NCBI RefSeq assembly: GCF_015354575.1
Contig: NZ_JACAFQ010000007.1
Span: 62,001-126,000 of the forward strand
Length of the DNA: 64,000 nt
Source of the DNA: Pseudomonas sp. UFMG81
GTDB lineage: Bacteria > Pseudomonadota > Gammaproteobacteria > Pseudomonadales > Pseudomonadaceae
Reading direction: 5' to 3'
Below the pieces are notes generated by a model, which was not told where the DNA came from, made no database searches, and saw only the letters and a program-made list of their open reading frames with translations. Positions 56,074 through 64,000 of the stretch are shown piece after piece (the first letter of the stretch is position 1; every line of letters begins with the position of its first letter). A program made the position numbers and the translations under genes.

Positions 56074-57669
56074 CTACTTCACCTTGGTGGTGGCGAAGTT
56101 ATTGTTGGTCAGTGGGTTGATCACATAGCCTTCGACGTTTTCGCGCATCGCGGTGAACATCTTCGGGTGGGCCATGCTGATCCACGGTTGGTCCTCATCG
56201 TACACCGCCAAGGCCTGGTTATAGAGCTTGGCGCGTTCGTCGTTGTCGATCACTTCGCGGGCACGGGTGATCAGCTCCTGGAACTTGCTGTTGCACCAGC
56301 GCGCGTAGTTCTCGCCGCTCTTGGCGGCATCGCAGCTGAGCATCGGGCTGAGGAAGTTGTCCGGGTCGCCGTTGTCGCCGGCCCAGCCTGCCGAGACCAG
56401 GTCGGCCTCACCCTTCTTGGCGCGGCGCAGCATCTCGGCCCATTCCATCACGCGGATATCGAGCTTGATGCCCACCTTGGCCAGGTCGGCCTGCAGCATT
56501 TCCGCGGACAGGCGCGGATTGGGGTTGGTCGGGCCGCCACCATTGCGGGTGAACAGGGTGATCACCGTGCCTTCGGGTACGCCGGCCTGCTTGAGCAGTT
56601 CACGGGCCTTGTCCAGGTCGTGGGGCGGGTTCTGGTTGTCGGTGTTGTAGCCGATCATGGTGGGTGGGTACGGGTTGACCCCGACCAGTGCGTTGCCCTT
56701 GCCGAACAGCTGGTCGACGTGGGTCTGGCGGTCGAAGGCCATGTTGATCGCCTTGCGCACGCGCACATCGCTCAGGTACTTGTGCTGGGTGTTCATCGAG
56801 ATGTAGCCGGTGACCAATGCCTCGATCTCGGCGACCTTGAGCTTGGGATCGGTCTTGATGCCTGGCACGTCGTCAGGCTTGGGGTACAGGGCGATCTGGC
56901 ATTCGTTGGCGCGCAGTTTTTGCAGGCGCACGTTGCTGTCGGTGGCGATGGCGAATATCAGCGCGTCGGCCGGTGGCTTGCCACGGAAGTAGTCCGGGTT
57001 GGGCTTGTAGCGGACCTGGGCATCCTTGTTGTAGCGCTGGAACACGAACGGGCCGGTGCCGATGGGCTTGCTGTTGAGGTCGCCGGTCTTGCCGGCCTTG
57101 AGCAACTGGTCGCCGTACTCGGCGGAGTAGATCGAGGTGAAGGCCATGGCCAGGTCGCGCAGGAAAGGCGCCTCTGGGCGGGTCAGGGTGATCACCACGG
57201 TGTGGTCGTCGGTTTTCTCCACCGACTTGAGCAGGTCCTTGAAGGCCATGCTTTCGAAATACGGGTAGCCGACGCTGGTCTTGTCGTGCCACGGGTGGTC
57301 CGGCCGCAGCTGGCGGTTCAGGCTCCACAGCACATCGTCGGCGTTGAAGTCGCGGGTGGGGGTGAAGTAGTCGGTCGTGTGGAACTTCACCCCTTCACGC
57401 AGGTGGAAGGTGTAGACCAGGCCGTCGGGGCTGATGTCCCAGCGGGTGGCCAGTGCAGGCTGGATCTCGGTGGTGCCGGGCTTGAAGTCGACCAGGCGGT
57501 TGAAGATGGCCTCGGCCGTGGCATCGGCGGTGACGGCGGTGGTGTACTGGACGATGTCGAAGCCTTCGGGGCTGGCCTCGGTGCACACCACCAGCGGCTT
57601 GGCCGCCACCGTGGATGCCGCGCCCAGGATGACCGCTGCCAGGGCAGCGCGTAGCGGTAACGATTTCAT
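56074..57669 (-). CDS. dppA: Dipeptide-binding protein DppA, paralogue nearest dppB
   Basis: The 531-residue periplasmic binding protein (SBP family 5) starts MKSLPLRAALAAVILGAAST with AGGGAGG four bases upstream of the ATG. Text includes LVVCTEASPEGFDIVQYTTA, VYTFHLREGVKFHTTDYFTP, FNADDVLWSLNRQL, PIGTGPFVFQRYNKD and WAGDNGDPDNFLSPMLSCDA. It differs most from the other two copies: it has PYPPTMIGYN where they have MPPTQWSY in the ligand region, suggesting a different peptide preference. Confidence 0.93.
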   Translation of the reverse strand: MKSLPLRAALAAVILGAASTVAAKPLVVCTEASPEGFDIVQYTTAVTADATAEAIFNRLVDFKPGTTEIQPALATRWDISPDGLVYTFHLREGVKFHTTDYFTPTRDFNADDVLWSLNRQLRPDHPWHDKTSVGYPYFESMAFKDLLKSVEKTDDHTVVITLTRPEAPFLRDLAMAFTSIYSAEYGDQLLKAGKTGDLNSKPIGTGPFVFQRYNKDAQVRYKPNPDYFRGKPPADALIFAIATDSNVRLQKLRANECQIALYPKPDDVPGIKTDPKLKVAEIEALVTGYISMNTQHKYLSDVRVRKAINMAFDRQTHVDQLFGKGNALVGVNPYPPTMIGYNTDNQNPPHDLDKARELLKQAGVPEGTVITLFTRNGGGPTNPNPRLSAEMLQADLAKVGIKLDIRVMEWAEMLRRAKKGEADLVSAGWAGDNGDPDNFLSPMLSCDAAKSGENYARWCNSKFQELITRAREVIDNDERAKLYNQALAVYDEDQPWISMAHPKMFTAMRENVEGYVINPLTNNNFATTKVK

Positions 57670-57741
57670 GAAACCTCCCTGCAGTGCTAGTTCCAGCGTA
57701 GCCGCCACGGCCCGTGGGGAGTCGGGCCGTGGCGCCAGCGG

Positions 57742-59121
57742 TCAGAGGATGTTGAACGGAATGGTGGTCACGATACGGAATTCATCGAGGCTGCCGTCGC
57801 CCTGGGCCTTGCTGGCGCGGTGGGCGGTGTAGGTGGCGCGGATGCTGGTGTCCTTCAGCGGGCCGCTCTGCACGGCATAGCTGGTGCCGATGCCCCACTC
57901 GTAGTGGTTCTCGCCGTTCAGGCCTTTGACGTCATAGGCGGTGCCCTTGTAGTGGGTGCCGTCGATGTCCCAGCCGCGGGCGTTGTACAGGTTGAACTTG
58001 AGGCCCGGTACGCCGTACCCCGCCATGTTCAGCACGTAGCTGATCTGCAGCGATTTTTCGTTCGGGCCGTTGAAGTCCGACAGCAGCGAGTTGGCCAGGT
58101 AGATGCCGTTGGTCTCGTGCAGGTAGTCGAAGTACTCGTTGCCGTTGACCTGCTGCCAGGAGGCGCTGAGGGTGTGGGCCTGGTGAGTGAGACCGAACGA
58201 CAGGCTGTAGGTGTCGTTGTCGATCTCGCCCATCTTCTTGCTGCCGGCGTCCACGGTCTTGTAGTAGTTCAAGCCGGTGGTCAGGCTCAGTACCGAACTG
58301 TCGCCCAGCACGTGGTTGGCGCCGAAGTAGTACTGGTTCCAGAAATCGTCGACCTTGGTCGCGTAGAGGCTGGTGGTCAGGCTCGTGAACGGCTGGTAGT
58401 TGATGCCGGCGGTGCTGGCGCGGTCGGTCTCGACACCCGTGGCGCTGTACTCGCTGCGGAACTTGCTCAGGCTTTGTTCGGTACGTGGCGAGACGCGGTC
58501 GAAGGTGCCCAGGTCGAACGACAGGTTGTCGAACTCGGCGCTGTGCAGGAACGCACCCTGGAAGCTCGAGGGCAGGGCGCGGTTGCCGATGTAGGCGATC
58601 ATCGGGGTGTCCACCGACTGGCGGCCCACGGTGAGGGTGGTGTTGGACACCCGTGCCTTGACGTTGCCCAGGCCCATCTTGCTCCACTGGCCGATCACGT
58701 CGCCGTCGCTGTGGGTCAGCGTGCGGTTGTTGGGGCCGGCCACGGCGGCGCGGCCGCGCTCCAGCGCCACGGCGTTGTAGGCGGCGGCCTCGACGGCGAA
58801 GCCCACGGTGCCTTCGGTGAAGCCCGAGCTGTAGTTGAGGATGGTGCCCTGTACCCAGTTGTCACGGCTGTGGGTGGGGTGGCGGCTGCCGTCGCTCTTG
58901 TAGTACTTCCACAGCGGCGCGCGGGTGGCGCGTTCGCGGGCGTACCAGTTGCGGGTGCTGCCGGACAGGCTCTGGCCTTCGATGAAGCCTTTGGCTTCGG
59001 CCTGCTCGCTGTCGGCCTTGAGCGTGACGGGGACGAACTCCTGGCTCATCGGTTCGGCCTGGGCCATGGCGCAGAAGGCACCGATGGACAAGGCCAGTGC
59101 GGTTTTGGTGGTGCGTTTCAA
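57742..59121 (-). CDS. opdP: OprD-family outer-membrane porin, OpdP-like
   Basis: The 459-residue 18-strand porin has a signal peptide ending CAMAQA. Barrel text includes FIEGQSLSGSTRNWYARE, FTEGTVGFAVEAAAYNAVAL, VKARVSNTTLTVGRQSVDTP, LPSSFQGAFLHSAEFDNLSF, NYYKTVDAGSKKMGEIDNDT, and it ends RIVTTIPFNIL. The OpdP member of the family passes dipeptides and carbapenems and is encoded among dpp genes in P. aeruginosa, as here. The start is a TTG at 59121 with GGGAG eight bases upstream; the TTG two codons earlier is too close to that site. Confidence 0.88.
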   Translation of the reverse strand: MKRTTKTALALSIGAFCAMAQAEPMSQEFVPVTLKADSEQAEAKGFIEGQSLSGSTRNWYARERATRAPLWKYYKSDGSRHPTHSRDNWVQGTILNYSSGFTEGTVGFAVEAAAYNAVALERGRAAVAGPNNRTLTHSDGDVIGQWSKMGLGNVKARVSNTTLTVGRQSVDTPMIAYIGNRALPSSFQGAFLHSAEFDNLSFDLGTFDRVSPRTEQSLSKFRSEYSATGVETDRASTAGINYQPFTSLTTSLYATKVDDFWNQYYFGANHVLGDSSVLSLTTGLNYYKTVDAGSKKMGEIDNDTYSLSFGLTHQAHTLSASWQQVNGNEYFDYLHETNGIYLANSLLSDFNGPNEKSLQISYVLNMAGYGVPGLKFNLYNARGWDIDGTHYKGTAYDVKGLNGENHYEWGIGTSYAVQSGPLKDTSIRATYTAHRASKAQGDGSLDEFRIVTTIPFNIL

Positions 59122-59246
59122 AATCAAAGCTCCCTTTCTATTTTTTTAGTTATCACCCGTGCCTTGTGGGCCGGGCCTGTAGCGGTGACGCGGTACTGCA
59201 ATGTTTGCCTTGGGGTCGCCAGGCAAATCCGGGCTGCACGCGGCCG

Positions 59247-59267
59247 CGGGAGTGGGTCGCACTCCCG
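59247..59267 (-). other. Hairpin between the second dppA paralogue and opdP
   Basis: CGGGAGTG, loop GGTCG, CACTCCCG form an 8-bp stem 17 bases beyond the dppA stop on the minus strand. No T-run follows, so partial termination or protection of the upstream mRNA is plausible. Confidence 0.5.
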
Positions 59268-59283
59268 GCCAGGCAATGCAGGG

Positions 59284-60876
59284 TCAATCGATGCTGACGC
59301 CGGAGAAAACGTTGCGTCCGAAGGGGCTGACCTTGAAATCTTTGACGCTGATGCTCAGGGGCTGGTTGACCGTGGAGTGGGCCACCGGGGTGATCGGTAC
59401 CTGCTGCTTGAGTCGTTGTTGTGCTTGCTGATAAAGCGCGGTGCGTTGTTCGCGGTCGGTGACTTGCTTGGCTTGCTTGACCAGGGTGTCGTACTGGCTG
59501 TCGCACCACAGGGAGTAGTTGTTGCTGCCGATGGCATCGCAGCTGAACAGGGTGCCGAGCCAGTTGTCGGGATCGCCGTTGTCGCCGGTCCAACCGATCA
59601 GGGCGATGTCGTGCTCACCGCTTTTCATGCGTTTGAGGTACTCACCCCACTCGTAGCTGACGATGCGCACCTTGAAGCCCAGCTTGGACCAGTCAGCTTG
59701 CAGCATTTCGGCCATGAGCTTGGCGTTGGGGTTGTAGGGGCGCTGGACGGGCATGGCCCAGAGGGTGATTTCGGTGCCTTCCTTGACCCCGGCCTGCTTG
59801 AGCAGGGCCTTGGCTTTTTCCGGGTCGAAAGGTGCGTCCTTGAGCGAGTCGTCGTAGGACCACTGGGTGGGGGGCATGGCGTTGACCGCAGGCTGGCCGG
59901 AGTCCTGGTAGACGGCCTGGATGATCGCCTGCTTGTTCACCGCCATGTCCATGGCCTGGCGTACTTCGAGGCGGTCGAACGGCGGATGCTGGGTGTTGTA
60001 GGCGATGTAGCCGAGGTTGAAACCAGGTTGCTGCAGCACTTGCAGCTTGTTGTCCTGTTTGAGTGCCTGCAGGTCGGCCGGGCGGGGGTGGAGAGTGACC
60101 TGGCATTCATTGCGGCGCAGTTTCTGGATGCGCACCGAAGGGTCGACGTTGATCGAGAACACCAGGTTGTCGATTTTGACCCGCTCGGGTGCCCAGTACT
60201 CCTTGTTGCCCTTGTAGCGGATCTGAGAGTCCTTTTGATAGCGCTGGAACACGAACGGGCCGGTGCCGATCGGTTTCTGGTTGATGTCGCTGGGCTTGCC
60301 CTGCTTGAGTAGCTGGTCGGCGTACTCGGCAGAAAGTATGGAGGCGAAGGCCATGCCAAGGTTCTGGATAAACGCAGCGTCGACCTTGTTGAGGGTGAAT
60401 ACGACGGTCATGGGTGCGGTTTTTTCGACCTTGGCGATGTTCTTGTCCAGGCCCATGCTGACGAAGTAGGGGAATTCGGTAGGGTAGGCCTTGCGGAAGG
60501 GTTGTTCCTTGTCGAGCATGCGGTTGAAGGTGAACAGCACGTCGTCGGCGTTGAAGTCACGGGTGGGCTTGAAGTCCTTGTTGCCGTGGAACTTCACCCC
60601 CTTGCGCAGGTGAAAGGTGTAGCGCAGGCCGTCTTCGGAGACTTGCCAATCAGTGGCCAGACCCGGTTGCACGGCGGTGCCGCCGCGCTCGAACTCGACC
60701 AGGCGGTTGTAGATTGGTTCGGCGGCGTCGTTGTCGGTGGCCGCGGTGTACTGGGCGGTGTCGAAGCCGGCCGGGCTGCCTTCGGAGCAGAACACCAGGT
60801 TGTTGGCCTGGCTCAGCGAGGCCTGGCTCAAGAGGCCGAGGGCCAGCAGGGTGGAGCACAGCGTGGTGAGGCGCAT
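59284..60876 (-). CDS. dppA: Dipeptide-binding protein DppA paralogue, middle copy
   Basis: The 530-residue SBP family 5 protein starts MRLTTLCSTLLALGLLSQAS with AAGGA upstream; the signal ends SLSQA. It contains LVFCSEGSPAGFDTAQYTAA, VQPGLATDWQVSEDGLRYTF, KIDNLVFSINVDPSVRIQKL, ECQVTLHPRPADLQALKQ and WTGDNGDPDNWLGTLFSCDA. It is clearly a duplicate of the next gene upstream, most similar in the C-terminal half. It lies directly before the porin gene. Confidence 0.93.
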   Translation of the reverse strand: MRLTTLCSTLLALGLLSQASLSQANNLVFCSEGSPAGFDTAQYTAATDNDAAEPIYNRLVEFERGGTAVQPGLATDWQVSEDGLRYTFHLRKGVKFHGNKDFKPTRDFNADDVLFTFNRMLDKEQPFRKAYPTEFPYFVSMGLDKNIAKVEKTAPMTVVFTLNKVDAAFIQNLGMAFASILSAEYADQLLKQGKPSDINQKPIGTGPFVFQRYQKDSQIRYKGNKEYWAPERVKIDNLVFSINVDPSVRIQKLRRNECQVTLHPRPADLQALKQDNKLQVLQQPGFNLGYIAYNTQHPPFDRLEVRQAMDMAVNKQAIIQAVYQDSGQPAVNAMPPTQWSYDDSLKDAPFDPEKAKALLKQAGVKEGTEITLWAMPVQRPYNPNAKLMAEMLQADWSKLGFKVRIVSYEWGEYLKRMKSGEHDIALIGWTGDNGDPDNWLGTLFSCDAIGSNNYSLWCDSQYDTLVKQAKQVTDREQRTALYQQAQQRLKQQVPITPVAHSTVNQPLSISVKDFKVSPFGRNVFSGVSID

Positions 60877-61055
60877 GGCAGATCCTTTGTCCGTGTTTTT
60901 TCGGGCCGCGACAGGCAAAAGCGCGGCTGTGGCATCCCGGTCATGACGATAGAGGCGTCACGGTGCGGGAACCAGGGTTCAAGTACTGGGATTGGGGCGG
61001 GACTGTTCTGGCAAGCGTGAGGGAAATTTCCTACGCATTGCCCGATCGTGTTATC

Positions 61056-61083
61056 GCCCCGCCAACAAACCTGCCGGCGGGGC
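61056..61083 (-). other. Hairpin after the first dppA paralogue
   Basis: GCCCCGCC and GGCGGGGC form a perfect 8-bp stem with a 12-base loop, 12 bases past the stop on the minus strand. There is no U-run. The rest of the 218-base gap to the next dppA shows no gene. Confidence 0.5.
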
Positions 61084-61094
61084 AATCACGAGCG

Positions 61095-62720
61095 TTACTT
61101 GTCCACGCTGACCCCGTAGAAGGAGTTCAGGCCGAAGGGGCTGATCTTGAAGTCCTTCACGGACGTGCTCATGGGCTGATACACGGTGGAGTGGGCGATC
61201 GGGGTGATCGGCACCTGTTCCTTGAGGATGTGTTGCGCCTGCTTGTACAGCTCGGTGCGCTTGGCCTGGTCGGAGGTGGCCTTGGCCTGCTTGATCAGGT
61301 CGTCATACGGCTTGTAGCACCACTTGGAGAAGTTGTTGCCGTCCATGGCGTCGCAGCCATAGAGCGTGCCCAGCCAGTTGTCCGGGTCACCGTTGTCGCC
61401 GCTCCAGCCAATCAGCATGGCGCCTTGCTCGCCACCTTTGGAGCGCTTGATGTACTCACCCCATTCGTAGCTGACGATCTTGGCCTTGATGCCGACCTTG
61501 GCCCAGTCGGACTGGAGCATTTCGGCCATCAGCTTGGCGTTGGGGTTGTAGGGGCGCTGCACCGGCATGGCCCACAGGGTGATCTCGGTGCCTTCCTTGA
61601 TGCCGGCCTCTTTGAGCAGTTGCCTGGCCTTCTCGGGGTCGTACTTGGCGTCCTTGATGGTGGTGTCATAAGACCACTGGGTCGGCGGCATGGCGTTGAC
61701 CGCCAGCTGGCCAGCACCCTGGTACACCGAATCGATGATCTGCTGCTTGTTCACCGCCATGTCCAGCGCTTCGCGGACCTTGAGTTGCGACAGCGGGTTG
61801 GGCTCGTTGCTGCCCTTGACCTTGTCCATCACGTTGTAGGCGATGTAGCCGAGGTTGAAGCCGGCCTGGTCGGGCATCTTCAGCTTCTTGTCCTGCTTCA
61901 ATGGTTCGATGTCGGCGGGGCGCGGGAACAGGGTGACCTGGCACTCGTTCTTCTTGAGTTTCTGCATGCGCACCGAAGCGTCGGTGCTGATGGCGAAGAT
62001 CAGGTTGTCGATCTTCACATCCTCGGGCTTCCAGTAGTCCTTGTTGCCCTTGTAGCGGATCTGCGCGTCTTTCTGGTACTTGCTGAACACGAACGGGCCG
62101 GTGCCGATCGGCTTCTGGTTGATGTCGGCGGGCTTGCCCTGCTTGAGCAACTGGTCGGCGTATTCGGCGGACTGGATGGACGCGAAGCTCATCGCCAGGT
62201 TCTGGATGAACGCGGCATCGACTTCGTTGAGGGTGAACTTGACGGTGTGCTCGTCGACCTTTTCGACCTTGGCGATGTTCTTGTCCATGCCCATGTCGGT
62301 GAAGTACGGGAATTCGGTGGGGTACGCCTTGCGGAACGGCTGGTCCTTGTCGAGCATGCGGTTGAAGGTGAACAGCACGTCGTCGGCGTTGAACGCACGG
62401 GTGGGCTTGAAATAGTCCGTGGTGTGGAACTTGACGCCTTCGCGCAGGTGGAAGGTGTAGGTTTTGCCGTCGTCGGAGACTTCCCACTTGGTGGCCAGGC
62501 CCGGGATCACCGCGGTGCCGCCACGCTCGAACTGGGTGAGGCGGTTGAAGATGGTTTCTGCCGAGGCGTCGAAGTCGGTTCCGGTGGTGTACTGGCCAGG
62601 GTCGAAACCTGCCGGGCTGCCTTCGGAGCAGAACACCAGGTTGGAGGCGGCGAGCGCGGACGGAGCGCCGGCTAGCAAGCCTGCACCGACCAGGAACGGA
62701 ATGACTGCGTGTTTGAGCAT
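61095..62720 (-). CDS. dppA: Dipeptide-binding protein DppA paralogue, first gene of the cluster
   Basis: The 541-residue SBP family 5 protein starts MLKHAVIPFLVGAGLLAGAP with GAGG upstream. It has LVFCSEGSPAGFDPGQYTTG, TYTFHLREGVKFHTTDYFKP, ECQVTLFPRPADIEPLKQ, MPPTQWSYDTTIKDAKYDPE and WSGDNGDPDNWLGTLYGCDA. Compared with the middle copy it carries a ten-residue insertion around MDKVKGSNEPNPLSQ near the middle. It is the first gene of the dpp cluster and probably the most expressed binding protein. Confidence 0.94.
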   Translation of the reverse strand: MLKHAVIPFLVGAGLLAGAPSALAASNLVFCSEGSPAGFDPGQYTTGTDFDASAETIFNRLTQFERGGTAVIPGLATKWEVSDDGKTYTFHLREGVKFHTTDYFKPTRAFNADDVLFTFNRMLDKDQPFRKAYPTEFPYFTDMGMDKNIAKVEKVDEHTVKFTLNEVDAAFIQNLAMSFASIQSAEYADQLLKQGKPADINQKPIGTGPFVFSKYQKDAQIRYKGNKDYWKPEDVKIDNLIFAISTDASVRMQKLKKNECQVTLFPRPADIEPLKQDKKLKMPDQAGFNLGYIAYNVMDKVKGSNEPNPLSQLKVREALDMAVNKQQIIDSVYQGAGQLAVNAMPPTQWSYDTTIKDAKYDPEKARQLLKEAGIKEGTEITLWAMPVQRPYNPNAKLMAEMLQSDWAKVGIKAKIVSYEWGEYIKRSKGGEQGAMLIGWSGDNGDPDNWLGTLYGCDAMDGNNFSKWCYKPYDDLIKQAKATSDQAKRTELYKQAQHILKEQVPITPIAHSTVYQPMSTSVKDFKISPFGLNSFYGVSVDK

Positions 62721-62851
62721 GGTGGCCTCATTGTTGTCATTTTTTTAGATTGAGGCGGCCTCGTGAGCCGACCTGCGGATACTTATGCAGGGGCTATTCC
62801 CAATGCAACACTCAGCAGGAGGGTTGGCAGCAAAACGTGGGACGGTCGTAC

Positions 62852-62868
62852 ATGGATGTCGCATCCAT
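62852..62868. promoter_or_regulatory. Operator-like palindrome upstream of the dpp cluster
   Basis: ATGGATG-TCG-CATCCAT is a perfect 7-bp dyad 132 bases before the first dppA. The regulator is unknown; in P. aeruginosa the dpp genes are repressed by PsdR, whose gene is not in this window. Confidence 0.4.
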
Positions 62869-62988
62869 ATAACTTTGGCGAATGTTGATCGTTTGCGCGG
62901 CGGGTTAGAGCGGGTTTTTCAAGATATTTCGCACTACAGGCGACAAGCGGATGCACCCGTTTGGTGCGTAGGAAGGGTCTGAAATGGC

Positions 62989-63018
62989 TGCCCGAGACGG
63001 TCTTGATCGTCCCGGGCA
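62989..63018 (-). terminator. Hairpin after the SIMPL-domain gene
   Basis: TGCCCGAGACG and CGTCCCGGGCA pair over 11 positions with one mismatch and an 8-base loop, 15 bases beyond the stop on the minus strand. No clean T-run follows. Confidence 0.5.
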
Positions 63019-63032
63019 TTCATTTGGAGAGG

Positions 63033-63749
63033 TCAGGGCACCTGAACTTCGATCAGGCCATCGGCGCTCATGCTGACTTCGCTGGTGCCGGCCTCGATGT
63101 CGGGGGCCGGCGCGGCTTCGTCGGCGGCCTTGGCCATCATCGCCATCGGTGCGCTGCGCAGGTATGGGCGAGGGTAGCCGCTGCTGTTGAGGTTGAGGCT
63201 GACCACTTTATAGCCCTTGCCGCCGAGTGCCTCGGTGGCCAACTGGGCGCGGGACTTGAACGCGGCGACGGCATCCTTGAGCAGGTCGTCCTCGCTGGCC
63301 TTGCGGGTGGACGGGGCGATGGAGAAGTCCATGCCGCCCATTTTCAGGTCCTGCAGCAGCTCGCCGGTGAGCTTGGACAGGGCCGGGAAGTCGGCGCTTT
63401 CCAGGCGCAGCTCGGCGCGTTCGCGCCAGCCGGTGATCTTCTGGCCCTTGGTGTCGTAGATCGGGTAGCTGTTGCGGCTGCCCTGGCTGATCTTCACGTC
63501 CTTCACTTCGCGGGCCTGCTGCACCGCCTTGTTCATGGTTTCGGTGATCTGCTTGGCGAGCTTGCCCGGGTCGGTGTTCTGCGCTTCGCTGTACAGCGTC
63601 ACCACCATCAGGTCGCGGGCGACCTCCTTGCTGACTTCTGCGCGCAGCGACACCTGGTTGTAGCGCGGCTCGTCGGCGGCCATGGCGGGCAGGCTGGCAA
63701 GCATGCCGCAGGACAGGGCGAACGCGGCACCGCGACGGGAAATGTGCAT
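63033..63749 (-). CDS. SIMPL-domain (DUF541) periplasmic protein
   Basis: The 238-residue product starts MHISRRGAAFALSCGMLASL with AAGGAG six bases upstream; the signal peptide ends SLPAMA. The SIMPL domain (BP26/OMP28-like) follows with VSLRAEVSKEVARDLMVVTL, QITETMNKAVQQAREVKDVK, GWRERAELRLESADFPALSK and ALGGKGYKVVSLNLNSSGYP. Homologues form periplasmic rings; some are linked to oxidative stress tolerance, but no enzyme activity is known. It is divergent from the probable roxS. Confidence 0.87.
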   Translation of the reverse strand: MHISRRGAAFALSCGMLASLPAMAADEPRYNQVSLRAEVSKEVARDLMVVTLYSEAQNTDPGKLAKQITETMNKAVQQAREVKDVKISQGSRNSYPIYDTKGQKITGWRERAELRLESADFPALSKLTGELLQDLKMGGMDFSIAPSTRKASEDDLLKDAVAAFKSRAQLATEALGGKGYKVVSLNLNSSGYPRPYLRSAPMAMMAKAADEAAPAPDIEAGTSEVSMSADGLIEVQVP

Positions 63750-63949
63750 GTATAGCTCCTTGGCAAAGAAAGGCGTGGGCAGAACCTGCGTTCCACGCAT
63801 GGCCGATCAGACCGGGGTCAGTGTAGTGGGTTCAAAAATGCCATCATGAATCTGTGACAAAGTGTGGCGCTTTGCCGCATCGCTGCAGCGAGGCGCCTGG
63901 CTTCGGTATACTCCAGCCGATTTTCCTGGAGCACTCATCGGGAGAGCTC

Positions 63950-64000
63950 ATGCTCGCCGCCGCACATCCGCTGTCCGCTACACGCCAGAACCTCTGGCGC
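63950..64000 (+). CDS. roxS: Start of a sensor kinase, probably RoxS/RegB
   Basis: Only 17 codons are in the window, beginning MLAAAHPLSATRQNLWR, with GGGAGAG just upstream. The text matches my memory of the N-terminus of the redox sensor kinase RoxS of P. putida, and roxSR lies next to the dpp cluster in pseudomonads. A -10-like TATACT is at 63907-63912, without a good -35. The identity rests mostly on context. Confidence 0.55.
   Translation, partial: MLAAAHPLSATRQNLWR

Larger units (their letters stand above)
62721..63032. other. dpp upstream region, no gene
   Basis: This 312-base interval should hold the dpp promoter. It contains a 7-bp-arm palindrome (62852-62868) and a terminator-like hairpin of the SIMPL gene (62989-63018). 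A weak promoter guess on the minus strand is TTGCAT-15-CATAAG (62808 to 62782). A 78-codon frame covers much of it but ends inside the presumed promoter and has no ribosome-binding site. Confidence 0.5.

Noticed and set aside
57820..62675. Plus-strand open frames of 830 and 570 codons opposite opdP and the dppA genes
   Set aside because: Same antisense pattern; repetitive composition reflects the paralogous dppA genes beneath.
62783..63019. Minus-strand 78-codon frame upstream of dppA
   Set aside because: It spans the SIMPL terminator, the palindrome and the presumed dpp promoter and has no ribosome-binding site.

Overview
The window is an ordinary stretch of chromosome from a fluorescent pseudomonad of the Pseudomonas putida group. 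The evidence is the high GC content, the REP-type palindromes with a GCGGGCAAGCCCGC core in many gene gaps, and a gene order I recognise from that group: queA-tgt-yajC-secDF, suhB / trmJ-cysE-isc, rlmN-pilW-rodZ-ispG-hisS-bamB-der, piu, speC, a FecI/FecR receptor trio, a betaine-type ABC transporter, prfC, and the dpp-opdP cluster. I see no prophage, transposase, CRISPR array or rRNA. There is one tRNA, tRNA-Leu with anticodon CAA.

Layout. 1-2.7 kb: the end of acpH, a bestrophin channel, a GNAT acetyltransferase, then 0.8 kb of repeats and the tRNA. 2.9-8.3 kb: tRNA queuosine modification (queA, tgt) followed by the Sec accessory complex (yajC, secD, secF), closed by a strong terminator. 8.4-11.7 kb: a glycine-zipper envelope protein, suhB, trmJ, cysE. 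11.8-17.4 kb: the complete isc operon (iscR-S-U-A-hscB-hscA-fdx-iscX) behind an IscR-operator promoter. 17.4-26.7 kb: ndk, then a run of cell-envelope and housekeeping genes (rlmN, pilW, rodZ, ispG, hisS, an ancillary SecYEG protein, bamB, der). 26.9-28.8 kb: a transaminase/omega-amidase pair.

28.8-36.1 kb is an iron-acquisition locus: piuB and piuA on the minus strand, with divergent piuC, a Sel1-repeat gene and an unrecognised 172-residue gene. 36.2-37.6 kb holds ornithine decarboxylase (speC) behind a leader that appears able to form an attenuator. 37.9-41.9 kb is a FecI-type sigma factor, FecR-type anti-sigma factor and TonB receptor with a signalling domain. 42-45.5 kb is a quaternary-amine/osmoprotectant ABC importer; prfC follows. 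47.9-51.7 kb is a minus-strand unit that looks like amine uptake and oxidation: an AraC regulator with an NTF2-like front domain, an FAD amine oxidase, a cupin and a PotF-like binding protein without permeases. 51.9 kb holds a 24-residue membrane peptide gene. 52.1-62.7 kb is a dipeptide uptake cluster with three paralogous binding proteins, an OprD-family porin and dppBCDF. The window ends with a SIMPL-domain protein and the first codons of a gene that is probably roxS.

The observations most worth a second look are the speC leader, a family of about 120-bp dispersed repeats (three copies, two forming a large inverted repeat upstream of prfC), a perfect 28-bp-arm inverted repeat after suhB, the isc terminator whose loop contains the ndk -10 box, a palindrome upstream of the dpp cluster, and the amine module. 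I did not find a clearly new multi-gene system. Coordinates and motifs were read by eye; no searches or folding programs were run.
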